From contig NW_008710245.1 of NCBI RefSeq assembly GCF_000327385.1, positions 1,626,652 to 1,690,651 of the forward strand: DNA of 64,000 bases, written 5' to 3'. Source of the stretch: Lottia gigantea (taxonomy: Eukaryota; Mollusca; Gastropoda; Lottiidae). Both the position numbers and the translations under genes were made by a program. The notes below the pieces were generated by a model. The model made no database searches and was not told where the DNA came from. It worked only from the letters and a program-made list of their open reading frames with translations. Positions 47,400 to 60,903 of this stretch are shown here, piece by piece (the stretch's first letter is position 1; each line of letters begins with the position of its first letter).

Positions 47400-50300
47400 T
47401 TTAAAATAAGCCTTCAGTAACAATAACAAATTTTATTTCAAGTGTAAAATATAGAATATGAAATGAAAGTATGCTTTATACATTGCTGTTGGTTCATATC
47501 TCTTCAGAAATACCATATTTCAATATGATTTCTTACCATGAATTCTCAGATTGTTAACTTGGTACACACAGAAAATTGCCTCAAAATATGAGTAAAAAGC
47601 AACGCCAAAATCAGATATCAACTAATTCTGAAACAGTACACAGTTCTAGCAAATGAATGTTCCGAGATTCTTTACCTAAATCAGTGGACCTTAAAATCAG
47701 ATGTCACTAAACTAAATCACTATTGCAATGGTCCTTGTTTACCAATAGTAGCTTTTGAGATTGTGTCACCATAAAATACTTATATAGTGTCACCTACTGA
47801 AGAAATATGAACCAATCATATGAAAGGACATCCTTACAATGTCAAGCTACTACAACCTTGGCATATACCTTGACTCCAATAGCCAACTTAACTTTCTTGT
47901 ATCACTGAAGTTATTTGATTAGATAGTACCATAGCAAATACAAAGAGTCTGTCAATACCAAGCTATAATGTTTAGTGTTTTTGTCAATGGCTGACCTACG
48001 ATCCAATCATATCACTGGATTTATTGATTCAAAATAAACTGCTATTGAAGTCCAGGTAGCTTAAGGTTGCAACAGCTCGACATTGTGAAGAAGATGAAAG
48101 GATGAGGTGGGAATTTGACAAATATAAAATAGATCCTAAAAGTTAAAATACAAAGAGTGAGCTTGATAAAAGAAAATTATGCACCTCTGAATTAATAAAA
48201 TATATACTATACAGAAAACAAATACTACAAATATTTCTTTAATAATAATCAAAAGGCAGGCTTGTAACCATTAACATTCCTTTTGAAGATATTCTCAAAC
48301 TGGCAGTCTGCACCATTGTACTTTGTACCGTTTGAAATATTTATATAATCATTTAAAACTGAATATTGTTAAAATTTTGAAAATCAGTTTTATAAAACAA
48401 GAATTACTTCTGGTGCACACTCCCCCTTTAATTATAACTTAAAGAGATTGTAAAAAGGTTTTCAAAATTTTTTTATTGAGGACAGTGATAGCATCAATTT
48501 GCACCATTCCAATTTTCAATCAGACATCTGTGGTTCCTGCAATTCCACAAAAACTAACCTCGAAGGGTCTTACGTGATACAAGCATATTTTACGATTAGT
48601 GATGTCATCAAGCACATATTTTTATACCCAATACCCAAACGTCTGATTGAAAATTTGAATAGTGAAAATCTATGCTATCAGTGTCCAATACATATAAAAA
48701 ATTTTGAAAACCTCTCTAAAATCCCTTTTAGTTATTTTGTTCTAATGATAACTTAGAAAATCACACAGAATGAAAATTCAGACTTGCACAACAAAAACAA
48801 CTGTTGAAGAAACTATCAATACTAATTTTTTTTAAGAGTTACGAATTACGTCAATTTTCATGATCACAGCACCATCTTCTTAAAAAAGATATTTTTTAAA
48901 ATTTTGTAGGCAGATAATGCAAGATAATTCCATTTTTAAAACCATGATTAATGCCTAAAATCAAATTTCAAATTGTAAACATGGCACGAGATAAAAGACA
49001 ATAGACAAAATTACACATTAAAAATTTTAAAAGTTGAATAAAGAAACAATTTTAATAACTAACAAAACTAGTTACTGTGTATTGTCTACAGTTGGACTGA
49101 TAGTCACAAAAATTTCCTGCAGACTTAAAGTATAAACCAGACATTTTGACATGATAATGACAAGGAAGAACTGAATATTGCAAATATAAGAGGAAGTTTG
49201 AAACAAATTTAAAAGTATGTTAGTCCCTACTGAAAATTAGCAATGGCACACAGCTTGCAGAGAAGGAAATTTTACCATGATAGCTGCACCAATTTGTTGA
49301 TTCTCAAACAAAAGGTTAAAGCGCTCGAAAAAATTTGGAAAAAAAATGTTAGTTTTGTGTCCTATTGGAAGTATCTCTTGAAAATCATGAAATCTAGAAA
49401 CAAGGGTTCAGTTGCACAAAAAATACTATGGTTGTAAGCTTGATATACCTCAATATCAAATTCCACAATTTTACAAATTCTTATTGTAGGAATTTTTGAG
49501 AAACTTGGCCACAGGGTCTCAGGCTGCCAAGCGGCACAAGCTGCTTGCAGGTCTGGTGCCATTTTATGTTTTAAGTCAAAAGCAATGGCACATATCAAAT
49601 AACAAGGACGGAGGGAAAGGCTAGCTAAAATATGAGCATCAACAAAAATCATAACAAACAAACAATGTTATTCTTAACAATTCAGACTTCTCACATCTAA
49701 AGTGCACCAAAAACTAATATCTACTTACTAACAAGGCTTGTTGAAAAGTGCAACTCTATGCTACTAAGCCACTGTTATAAATTTGTCTATCATGACTTTT
49801 CTAATATGGATATATCACAATATAAATTAGAATCTTTATGAATATGTTTTTAGTTTTTACTGCCTAAAATTAAAGCTTGAAGCATTTTATATATGACATT
49901 TTAACTTCAGCTTTTAGCTTTAAATCTTCAATAAAAAATTGTAAGCTACAACACAAATATTGAAAAAATATCACCCAATAAAGAATGATTGAAAAATGAA
50001 ATGATTTTATAAATGATGATTTGAATGATGATTTCATTAGTAATGAATGATGATTTAAATAATTGAATCCCAATGATTATTTCATTAATTCATTAAATGA
50101 TGTATGATAATTTTCAAGGAGTCGCCACTAAAATCGTCTATTTCTATAGCTGCCTTAATAAAAAAAAATATTACACATCTTACAAATAGTTGTCTGTCTT
50201 ATTCTCCACAGGAAAAGAATAGAAATGGTTTATTTGAGCACACTTTTTGAACTAAGTACATTATGTCATAGGTCACTTTTTTCCTAAATTCTGTAGAGCA

Positions 50301-50758
50301 ATTTCACAAGAACACATATCCATTTTCGTTTGCTCAAAAACTGATGGCACAAGTGTCTTTTTTTTTTGTTAGATGTTACTGAACATTACACATGACATCT
50401 CAGTAGCTCAGAGCTTTGTTGAGCTTCCTTGGCTTTTCATGAACTAACAGGCACTTTCCAAGTAAATACACAAGACACAATCAAACCTTTCATCTTGGGA
50501 CGCACATTGTGTTCCCTTTATAGAACAGTCCTCAAGCTAATTTATCCCACTTTGGAAAAACACGCACTGCTGGTATAATTATTCCGTCTGAACATTGTGC
50601 TTTCCTTTTCCCTAGCATAATTTGCCTTAGTGCACTGAATTTTGATTAGGAAGCCTTAGATAGGCGAAAAATTTGGCCAACACAGCAGTTAAGGACTTAA
50701 TCCAACAAAAGCATCTGAAAATGCACAATAGTTCCTGATTTTCTTGAAAAATGTCATA
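47400..50758 (-). other. Probable long 3' UTR / downstream region of the ZNF541-like gene
   Basis: No coding exon seen after the stop at 50759. A minus-strand AATAAA lies at 47432-47437. A MITE B copy (48434-48735) is embedded. Whether the transcript really runs this far cannot be told from sequence. Confidence 0.4.
48434..48735. mobile_element. MITE family B, copy 4
   Basis: The best-preserved ends of the family: 'ataacttaaagagattgtaa' and '...atcccttttagttat'. Inner arms are 'caccattccaattttcaatc' and 'cgtctgattgaaaatttgaa'. The CRE-like site has mutated to 'gtgatgtcatc'. Confidence 0.85.
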
Positions 50759-53700
50759 TCAAGGAAATTTGTCAGGTTCTACCATTGCTGCCACTTTTAT
50801 CATTTCAACAGTTTTTGATTTAGTTTTTTCAGTTTCAGCTACTTTATGACTTTTCATGTGTGCGCTTCTGCTTTTCACTTTACTAAATATTCTACAAAAT
50901 AAAAACAAAATACTCTAATTACATTCGCCAGAAATACTTGCCAAATGGTCATGTAATCCAAATATTTTACTTCATGATATACTTTGATTTCAGACAACAA
51001 TTGGTTAGATAAACTGTGACACAGAATAATTATGAGGGGTCTTTACTTCATGTCAAACAAATTGTGGTTGTGGGTTCTACTTCCCTTGTGTAGTATGAAA
51101 GAAACATCGAGAAAGGGTCAATGCCTAGAGGTGTGTCTGAAAACAAGCTCTGGTAGAAAGAATTGTTTGAATATGGTTGCTTATTTATTTTTCGAACTTA
51201 CCTGTCACATAATTTACAAGGGAATATTTCTTCACCAAGATCATTTAAAACTGGAGATGGTTTACCGGGTGATGATCTGGGTTTAGGACGTGGTTGTCTG
51301 GGTTTCACAGGTTTAGTAGCACCACCAACTGAGTTAGAATCACCTGATTTATTAACACTGGAACTATGCATTCTTCGATGACCACTTAAAGCTGGCTTGG
51401 AGTTAAATGTCTAAAAATTAAAATAAAGAATGTTTTCAAAACAATTTAGGAATTTTTAAAGGATTCAAAAAAATGTCTCAACACAAAGGATAATTGTTGA
51501 AAAATAAAGTTGATGTTAAGGAAAAGAACATTTTTCAGTGCTGGCAGCAGGAACCTTTGGAATTCTGCATCCTGGAAAATTCATTTAAAAGATCTAGTGT
51601 GTAGGGTCTACAGAATAATCAAGGTTGAGCTCGCAGGCATTTCTTTCTCTGTGAAGAGTAAAAGGAAATCGAGAGATCTGAGATGAAAGGTTTCAACCCT
51701 GGCCACCTGTATTAACGCCACTCAAGTAGTCAATAAAGGTACCTGATCAATTTACACTCAAACAATGGTATATTTAGAACATGATACTTACAGCACGACA
51801 GTTAGGATGATCACATGTAAATGTGGTAGGTTGTGGTGATGGTACCGTTAATATAGGTATATTACCAGGACTGGTACTGGATGTATAGTTAGTATTATTA
51901 ACTACACTTTCTATAGTACTGGTGTAGGTACTGAATGTACTAGCAACACTACTATTTTCAATACCTGTATCACTATTTCTAGATACCTCCTAAAATAATA
52001 ACAGAAACACTTGATGTCACTTAACAACCATGTTTGTCAACAAAGCTTCCATTTTGGAGAGTCCACATAACTATGGTAGACTTATATTTTGCTTGTTACT
52101 TCTTTAACTACCTCAAAATAATGTAGAATGCTCGATTTATGGACACAAATATCCTTGCTCATCTATAATGATAATATATTTTTTGAGGTATGCAATTAAG
52201 AGTCAATTTTTCAAGAATAACAGTTGTAATAACCCGTCACTGAACACACTACTAAGCCACTATCTATATGCGTTTCTAAAAATCCTTTCTTACCATAGGT
52301 TCTTCTGTTTTATCAGAAACACTACTCTCAGATCCTGATTCACCAGTTAAATTTGAAGTGGATGAAACAGTGTTTTGATTATCAGTTGGTCTTGATCGTA
52401 AGTTATACAAATCTTCTTGTTCTCTTTTACGTCTAATAATACGTAGTCGTTTATAATCTTCGGGACAAACTTTCTTCCATAAATAATAAAACTGAACACA
52501 CTGTTTAACATTCTTACTTCCCACCTAGAGTGAAAATCGGAATTAATACGAGAGTATCAAAATTATCCTGTCCAACTAGCTAATGGAATTCAGACATTTC
52601 ATATCAAATTTTACTTATTGGCTAATTAATTTATAGTTTGATTAACTTTTTGAGTTTTGACAGTGACTTCTAAAAACAGTAGAATATATATAATCCTGTG
52701 GGATATTGAACCTTGTTCACCCAATTCCAACCCACCAATAAACATCTTGTGAATGATAAAAATTTCCAACCTGTTTCGAAACATTAAAGAAATCTTTATC
52801 AAATTTATTTAATCCTTTATGGAAATTTTCTATTTCTTCTGTTGACCAACTATCTGATTCTGTAAATAAGATTGATGTAGTGATTAAGGTCATTTTGTCA
52901 AAACAGAATAGCCTGGCATTTTGCACCTGAACAGATTGACAAATGGTTTGACATAACAAAATGAATGGCCTTGCTCTTTTCTGATGAATACTTAGGTTTC
53001 AATAGCATATTAGAAAATAAGACAATTTTATGGATAGATTTAATACTTTCAACATCGCCCCTTTATTTCACTAACATGACTTCACCCTTGCCTTTCTTCT
53101 TCTTGTTATTATTATATATAGTTATGTTTAATTTATTGTTTGTATCATTATATTCCTGATGACAGTGTGAGATTCACATTGAAACGTTGAAAGTAATAAA
53201 TATTATAGAGGTATCTATCCATAAAATTGTCTTGGGGTATGTCTTTAAGTGTCAAACATTTTAGATTTCAATAACACCTTTTAATAATGTACATGAATAC
53301 CTATAGATATATATACTGTCTTCAGATTAACAGTGTAGTCAGTCTTACCTTGATAATTATAAGTTAATAAGGTGTGGTAACTGGGTAACTTTGGTGGTTC
53401 TTCCATCAGCATCAATATTGCATTCTATAAATAAACATTAGGTTCAAGGCAAAATATGTGGATCTTAAGTAATTAATCACAAATCATACACATAATTACT
53501 GTTACTAAATAAGTCAAACATCTTGGTTTTCGTTTCAAGAGCTACTTACTGATTTCGTCTCTTTTGTACGACAGAAGTGATGTCATCGAATCTCATAGTA
53601 TGGGCTCTGGCATCAGAATTTTCAAATCCATAGCACCTATTAAATCACCTATTAGCAACTCCACTTCAATTATGCCTAATTACACTTCTGATTGTACAAA

Positions 53701-56700
53701 GATCTCATATTTTGATCACCCAGGACAACACATGGTCTAAAGTCCAAAGATTCTTTTCTTTTCTCTGAACAATCAACCTTAAATGTCAGAAAATAAAGTA
53801 AACACCAACCTGTATATTGCCCTTGGCCATATATAATAGATGTAAAGCATATTCTACATTAAAACCATTTCCTTTTACTGCAGCACAACACGCGAAATCT
53901 TGGTAATATTGCACTATAAATGTGAAAATAATTTCTTTATAAAATCATCATGAAATACACCCTGCAATTTGCAGAAAAGTTAAGAAATATGAGGGGTAGT
54001 ATATTATGAGAATAATATGATTCTACATTGCTAACATAAAAGACTGTAAAATTTTTAATAATGACAGAAATAATAGGCCATGATTTCCATTGTTTACAGA
54101 TATTGACTATGATAAGTTCAAGGACCAACCTTCATCGTCAGTATTGTCTGCCATAGCAAATGGTTCCCACATCACATCTTCTCTAGATATAGATCTCAAA
54201 GCATTTTTCATATTTGCTGAAATAAAGATAGCAACAAAATAAAGTTCCATTTAGCTGTAAATTATTGTAGTCTGAAGTATGTACTTGGAGTTGTCTCCCT
54301 TGGAAGAATAGTACAAAAACCTGAGGTAACCAGTTGCAGATTGAAAACATGGACATCATTCTTTTGCAACAGAGGTTTAGTAGGGCTTTGAGTCACATCT
54401 TTTAGCAATGGAAAGAAAGAAAGCAAAGAAATTTTGCTCAGAAAAAATCCAAAATTGTTTCATGAGTTGATACTTACGGTTAAACTGAGGTAAAACAGCT
54501 TGAAATTGAGTCCCTACATTAATATGTCTGAAATATAAATGATTGCATTTCAAATAAGCATATTGTATTTCTCTAATTTTATTGTTGCTTCACATAACGT
54601 TCTCTGAAATGAGCTTATCTTGATGAAGATGATAATAAAGAACATACGGTTTGGTATCTGTTTCTGGTGGTGGAGTTGTATCTTCTGATTCTAAATCTTC
54701 TGTTTCTTCTTCAACTTCTGGTTTACTTATACTACCTACAAATTACAACCTCATTCATGTCCAATGTGTGATTGACTTTTTGACACATGACAAAGCATCA
54801 TAAACTCAGCTCTTCCAATGGGGTGGTAATTCCGGGACAAATTTAAGCATGTGGCAAAATTTTCTGTATTACATCGAGCTCGCACATTGTTTGGATAATC
54901 CATCCTTGCAGCAATTAAAACTTTTTTCTAATCAAACCAATGATGATGTTTCTGACAACAGACTATTGATTGTCTAAAAATAATAAATAAAAATAGACTT
55001 ACTTTTACGAGGCAGAAGTCTAGGTGTAATAGGAGCAGAACGTGGAGTGAATGGTCGCGCACTTTGAATTGAACAAAATAATCCTGAACTCCTTCTATTT
55101 GGACTCAACATGGGAGGTGGGGTATAGGGCGGAGGTGTATGTCCATGACCTGGTCCTTTTAACTCACTTCCATCCCAGAGTCGTGGAGATCGCAAACGAC
55201 TTTGAAAACTGTTTAAATGAGGTGGTATGAACAGAGGTGCTGGACGATGTTTACGTTTAAATTTCACGGGACTCGCAAGAATTCCTGGATTCCTGAACAC
55301 ACTGGCACCAGCAGATTTTGAGAACACATCATCAGCATGACTTTTAGATCGTCCAATCACAGTTTCACTGTGTCTCTCGCGATATAAAGAATCCTCAGTC
55401 TGACTCCTAGGTCTCATAAAACTATGATCAATACTCTTTGAACGCATTAATTTAGAACGAATATGATCATCACCTGATTTACTACGCATACGCACACGTC
55501 CACTTGGGGGGGAGAATTCTGTCAAAGTTCTAGGTTTCGCAAATTTGTCACTTTGTGGACCTTTTGTTAATAACATAGTTAAATTAGCGTGGCTATGTTG
55601 AGGAGAAATAGTTCGTTCAGAATCAGCAGATAATCTTCGCCGCACTTCAGAATGAGAAGCAGATATTGGTCTAAAGTTTTGAGATTTTAATAGTTCATTT
55701 CGTAGCACTGAGTCACCAGAACTTGATACACATGGTACAACTTTGGGATGGGACTCCATCAAATCTCTTTGGATACTGTCTATTGTACTTTGAGATGAAT
55801 CAACTGGATGGGACATTGACAGCTGATGTAACGTAGGTTGTATGTTGGAAAGTTTCCCTTCTTGTGGCATAGCTTCTGACACGGACCCAAACATGCCCAC
55901 ATCTTGACGTTGAGTTGGCTGTGGAAGATGAACATCATTTCCAGAAATGAAAGGCGATGTGGCATTAGGATCTAATTGTCTCTGATTGTATGATACACTG
56001 ACAGATGATGGATTACTGGAAGGCAATGTCATTCCTTGGGACTGCAGACCTAATAATGTCTGAGAAATCTGGTTCAGATCCATATTCTCAATTTGAGCAT
56101 TTTGCTGTTCCTGCAGCCGTTGCCGAGCCAGTTCATCTTGCTCTCTCTGTTGTTGCTGCCCTATGTCTATATTTTGTATTCCCTGCAACCCCAATGATTG
56201 CTGCTGTAACAAGGCCCTATTTTGTTCGGCTAGCATCTGTTGCTGTTGTTGTTGCATTTCATATTGTGCCTGTACCTGAGTTTCAACCATTTGATTTGAA
56301 GAATCTTCTGATTTGCTTGCTTGTTGTTGTTGTTGTTCTTGAAGTTGTCTTTGTTGCAGCAAATGGTGTTCTTGAATCAGTTGTTGTATATGGTTGGGTT
56401 GTAACTGTTGTACAGTCTCAAGTTGTTGTGGATTGAGCTGAGAGGTCAATGATGGTGGCAGTTGGATGCTTTGTTGTATGAGATTAGGCACAGCTGCTAA
56501 TGTCAGCTGTTGTAATTGTTGTTGAACTAGCTGTTGTTGTACTGGATCTAATTGATGTATAGGAAGTATCTGATCAGGAGTAACACCATGTACTTGTAGC
56601 AAGGCTGGATGTGGAATTGTTCTCAGTTCTGCTTGTTGTCCTTCATTTCCAGAATTAACCGTCTGACTTTGCTGGAAAAAAAATCAACGACATATAGCAA

Positions 56701-59700
56701 CCAGAGAATCTGAAACAGCCCATCTAATTCTATATTGGAAATGAAATTTATATCATCCAGTAAGAAACAGTTTAAATTTAATTTGGGGTTGCAATTCTAA
56801 TATTTTAACTGAGGAATATGAAAACTAGGCAACTTGCTGAACATCAACAAAAAAGATTATGAAAATCCAAAATCAACGTGTAGAGGCCTTGTTTTCAGCT
56901 CTCGAAATGTGATTTTTGTAGTGTCCTAAAATCCTAAATCATGATATGTGCCACCAATTGTCGCACAGATTCCATAATAACTAACCTGTAAATTTTGAGC
57001 AGCCAAAGATTGTTGCTGTTCAGATGCCTGCACCTGCTGTTGTTGTTGCTGTTGCTGAAGGGCATGAATCTGAAGTTGATGTTGTAAAATTGGATGTTGT
57101 TGACGAACAAAGTTACTAGACTGTTCAGAAGCTAGCTGCTGTGGTTGTTGAGCTGGAACACTAACTGGTTGAACAGAAGCTGGCTGGGCTACTGACTGGC
57201 CAGTTGATGAATATTGAGGTGATTTCAATATCTGAAGACCTTGATTTACTAATGATGGCAATATATTTTGGACTTGTGATGGATGAGCTGTTGATTGATG
57301 GCTACTGGGGAGACGAGGTGGTGGTTGTTTTACTATTTTAGTCTTTGGTTTGGAAGACTTTTTGGTATCATCTTTATCACCTTTTTCCTGAAAACAAAAG
57401 ATTCATAATAATAATATTTGGTGATTTGCTTTTACAAGCAATATCTAAATGATCTGTCTCTGTCTCTTTGTTGAAAAATGTCAAAATCTATCCATAATTG
57501 ACTAATACCAAGAGTATACCAAGAGTTCATGGACCATGTAGATGACAAACAAACTTTCTGATGCCTTTGTAGACAAATGATGTTATTACTTCCATACTAG
57601 TTTTCTAAAACATACTTTTTTCATATATCCACCATGTAATCTCATATGGCCATTTAAAGCAGGTATATTCTTAAACTTTTTCTCACAAATTGTACAAGAT
57701 ACAGGGGGCTTTACAACGTCTTCACTGTAACAAAAAAATTTATTGTTGCAAAAAATCATATAGCAAAACTGTAGATTTTCCATAAGGCAAGGTGGCTGGT
57801 TTAGCACTGTTGGATCAGTATTCAATTTAAAAAAACAAAAGAGCAGTATGAACATTCTTGATACTAATCTGACAGACGATTATCTTGAGGGCAAGCAAAA
57901 GATTTTCTGTTCTGTAAATGGGTAGCAGAGACAAGATTAAATTCCTCCATTCCAACTTTCTGAACAAATTCCTAACCATATTTAAATCAAATTTGTCAAA
58001 AGGGTGATTGAAAAGTAACAGAGTACTATTCTACAGAAGGAACCAGCACAGGGTGTCAAAGTTACTTATCAAAATTCAAGAAACTGTAAATCACCTGGCT
58101 TTGACCATATCAGCAGGTGTAGTATTATTAAACCATAACTGTCTCTGATGGGTGGCAAGATGAGGTGTGGCAGAAGCTGATGTATTAGATGCAGCAGGTA
58201 CAGGACTAACTGGACTATAACCACCACTACTGGATGACAGTTCTGAATTTCCTGGTGCTGGTCCAGTGAATGGATTACTAACATAATTATATACTGGGTT
58301 ACGTGCACCTTGCCAACTCTGTTTACTATTTCCACCTTGTGTAGTTGTTGTTGTTTTAGGTGCTGGTTGGCTGACAACTGTTTGCTGTTGTTGTTGTTGT
58401 TGTACATTCTGCACTTGATCAAATGGAAAGAATTGTTTTCCTCCTGTTTGTGCAGTGTTTGTATAACTAGGTGAAGGTGAAGGAGTAGTATTACCACTAT
58501 AACTTGGTGATGATATTTGCAACATCTGTGTGGCCTCCTGCTGAATTAAAATTCAAGAAATTAAGATATATGGTGTACACATAGTCTGTTACACAACTTA
58601 CATGCCAACTGAAAGATTTTTAATTTAGCCACTACAGTTTACATCTGAAGAAGGCCCTTTACAACATTTGTCTTTTTGATCTAAAGCTTGGATTTTGAGA
58701 CAGGAACAAAAGGTGCATTCTGAGTAAGCATTAAACACAGTTTAAGTAACAAAATTTTAGTCACTTCTTGAAAGATATTGATTCAACTCAAATTATGATA
58801 CACAATTAAGGCTACTTCTGTTGATGCTAAAAAGGCTAAAAAAATATTTCCAAAATTACACAGGCATATCATGACTTTTTTTTTTAATATGAAAGGCGAA
58901 AGCATTACCTGAAAAGCTCGTTGGTCTGAGGCTCTTGGTTTACCATTTGATTGGCTATTATTAGATATACCAGCAGCATTCATGGAAGCTAAAACACTGG
59001 CAGCTATAGCCTCAGGTGTTTGATGATGGTGACCTTCAAGATGACGGCGTAGTGACCTTGCATCACAATAACTCTTCTCACAATTCTCTTCTTGACATTC
59101 ATAAGGCTTCTTTTCTCTATGTGTCATCAAATGTCCATTTCTGAAATATTCAACATCATTGAGTTCTATTAGATATAAAAACCTTTATTTCGAAGGAAAA
59201 GAGTTTGCTCAATATCAATCTTATCAAAATTAGATTAATATATTTTTTCTGATTTTTTTCTGCTTATTTTGATCTCACGAGTTCTCTATAGCAGCCCTGT
59301 TCTAATGAATTTATTTATAACCAATCATGTCATGTAGAACATAGTTCTTGATAACTGTACTTTATTTTGGGTTTCGCTTTACTACATGACAAGCTTTGAT
59401 TGGTTGGAAATAATATCATTAGAACTTTGATCTGGCTAATGAACTCAATAAAATATATTTAATATACGCCAATAATGCGTTTTGACACATTAACATTATC
59501 CAGCATATTGAAAAAAAACACTTACAAATGATCTTGTCTTTTAAAACCTTTATGACAAACATTACAGATATATTTCCTCTCTTCACTGTGAGTTAATCTA
59601 TGTTTAGCTAAAGCACTTGAGTTATTAAAACTTTTACCACACGTTGGACAGACCAGATTTTGTTTCATTGGTGAAAACTGTGTCTTTGGTAAATTTTTTT

Positions 59701-60903
59701 TGCCTTTTTTATTTCCATTGTTGGTATCCTGAGCTATACCTTGATTTTGTTCATTTAAAACTGAAAAGATAAATAAAATGTTTTCGGAATCCATTTTCAA
59801 AGTACCAGTACTAGATTATCATCATTCTCTCAAACTTAAGGAACAAACTTAAAGAACGATCTTGGCGCCTACTGGTACCGATTTAAATAATGTTTGATGC
59901 TCCATATTCCTAAAACGTGGTCATAAATATCTAATAAGCTGCAGGCAATTCATGAAAACATCCAATTTAAACCATTTTTAAAAAGTTATAAATTATGGAA
60001 TTGACATAAATTACCGCAAAAAATCCAATACTTTTGAAACTTTTTGAATAAGCTCTTGCAGAACAAAAAATTAATAATCGCTCAATTTTCTGCTCAGATG
60101 GTTTGAAGTGTCAATTAGGCTCAAATGAAAGCTATAAGATCATGATTTGGCATTAAATGAAGCAAAAGTGACTTACTATTACTCTCTTGATTAGAGTCAG
60201 CAATTCCACCCTCATCTACAATCAAGCCTGTTTCAGCTAATGGTGAAAGTGATAAGGCTTCATTCACATTTCCATCAAATAAATCATACGTATGACTGCC
60301 TTGACCCTCAGATAACCGAATATTCTGAGATGGATTACCCATAATACCTTCATCTAATTGTGTATTAGTTGAGTTCATTTCAAAGGCACTTTCATTCAAC
60401 ATTTCACTGTCATTATTATAATTGATAGCACTTAACATGGCGTCCCCACCTCCTCCTGACGTCTGATAACGCAACACTTGAGGACCAGCTTGACTAGTTG
60501 AAGCAGGACTTTGCTGTCCATGTTCCTGAAAAGCTGACACTGCTAACATATGTAACGGTGACAATTCCTTCATATCAGTTAATTCCGACCGATCTGAATA
60601 CACTTTCAATTCATTTTTATTGTCATTAAAACTATTTTCACTCATTTTGGATATTTGAGAATTCAGTCTTATGTCTTTCTCTTCTTTTAAAGCTGACAAG
60701 TTAGACAACTCATCGAGACTAAAATGTATTGGAGCAGTAAACGGGAACGACAAAGTAGGATTATTTGAATCAATAAATGTAGAACTTGTAACTGGTAAAT
60801 CTGATGTGGGTTGAGAAGCAAGTTGTAAACTAAGGCCTTCCATTTTCCTTCTTCTAACTGATAGCTCATCTGTGTCTCCTGTCTCTGACAGCCCTTCTTC
60901 CAT
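50759..60903 (-). CDS. ZNF541: C2H2 zinc-finger, ELM2-SANT protein (ZNF541/TRERF1/MIDEAS family)
   Basis: Chromatin scaffold of the MIDEAS/TRERF1/ZNF541 family, whose ELM2-SANT module binds HDAC1/2 in the mitotic deacetylase complex. Minus-strand coding exons: 60177-60903, 59526-59760, 58909-59140, 58095-58540, 57616-57724, 56986-57387, 55003-56671, 54648-54735, 54478-54527, 54130-54216, 53810-53913, 53349-53424, 52771-52859, 52294-52524, 51792-51989, 51202-51410, 50759-50891. The sum is 5085 nt, 1694 aa. Acidic N-terminus; fingers 1-3 at residues 280-300, 308-328 and 336-358 (linker [12 protein letters not shown]); finger 4 at 557-577 ([10 protein letters not shown]); Gln-rich 584-900; ELM2 about 1300-1385 ([20 protein letters not shown]); SANT 1409-1457 ([26 protein letters not shown]); fingers 5 and 6 at 1574-1596 and 1646-1666 ([14 protein letters not shown]). 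The order of domains fits ZNF541 best, but it may be the single ancestor-like member of the family, so the symbol is approximate. In-frame stop TAG lies just 5' of the ATG. Confidence 0.92.
51045..51165 (+). mobile_element. SINE family C in the last intron of the ZNF541-like gene
   Basis: B-box-like 'tgggttctacttcc' (51071-51084) and the tail 'agggtcaatgcctagaggtg' plus 'aagctctggtagaaagaat'. It lies just before the splice donor side of the exon at 51202. Confidence 0.6.
51575..51735 (-). mobile_element. tRNA-like SINE head with a different tail
   Basis: On the minus strand 'ctacttgagtggcgttaata' (A-box-like) and 'agggttgaaacc' (B-box-like) lie about 30 bp apart, as in tRNA genes. The following sequence does not match family C. 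Confidence 0.4.
53019..53233. mobile_element. Foldback element with a hammerhead-like core, intron of the ZNF541-like gene
   Basis: The left arm 'aagacaattttatggataga' ... 'actttcaac' is inverted at the right as 'gttgaaagt' ... 'atccataaaattgtctt'. Just inside the right arm, CTGATGA (53156-53162), a 7-bp hairpin (53164-53170 with 53174-53180) and GAAAC (53181-53185) copy the conserved core of a hammerhead ribozyme. Penelope-like elements carry such motifs, but no coding remnant was found. Confidence 0.5.
58618..58750. mobile_element. MITE family A, copy 3 (decayed fragment)
   Basis: 'gccactacagtttacatctg', 'aaggccctttacaacattt' and 'gattttgagacaggaacaaa' + 'aggtgcattctga' follow in the same order as in copy 2 at 35637-35750. 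The right arm is missing. Confidence 0.6.
59279..59446. mobile_element. Foldback MITE in intron 2 of the ZNF541-like gene
   Basis: Inverted arms: 'gagttc' ... 'gttctaatgaatttatttat' + 'aaccaatca' ... 'catgtag' on the left face 'ctacatgacaa' ... 'tgattggttggaaataatat' + 'cattagaac' ... 'gaactc' on the right. 168 bp, with no clear target duplication. Confidence 0.75.

Noticed and set aside
56005-56436. 143-codon frame on the plus strand, Val/Ala-rich
   Set aside because: It is the complement of the CAG/CAA-rich exon of the ZNF541-like gene; glutamine tracts read backwards give long open frames.
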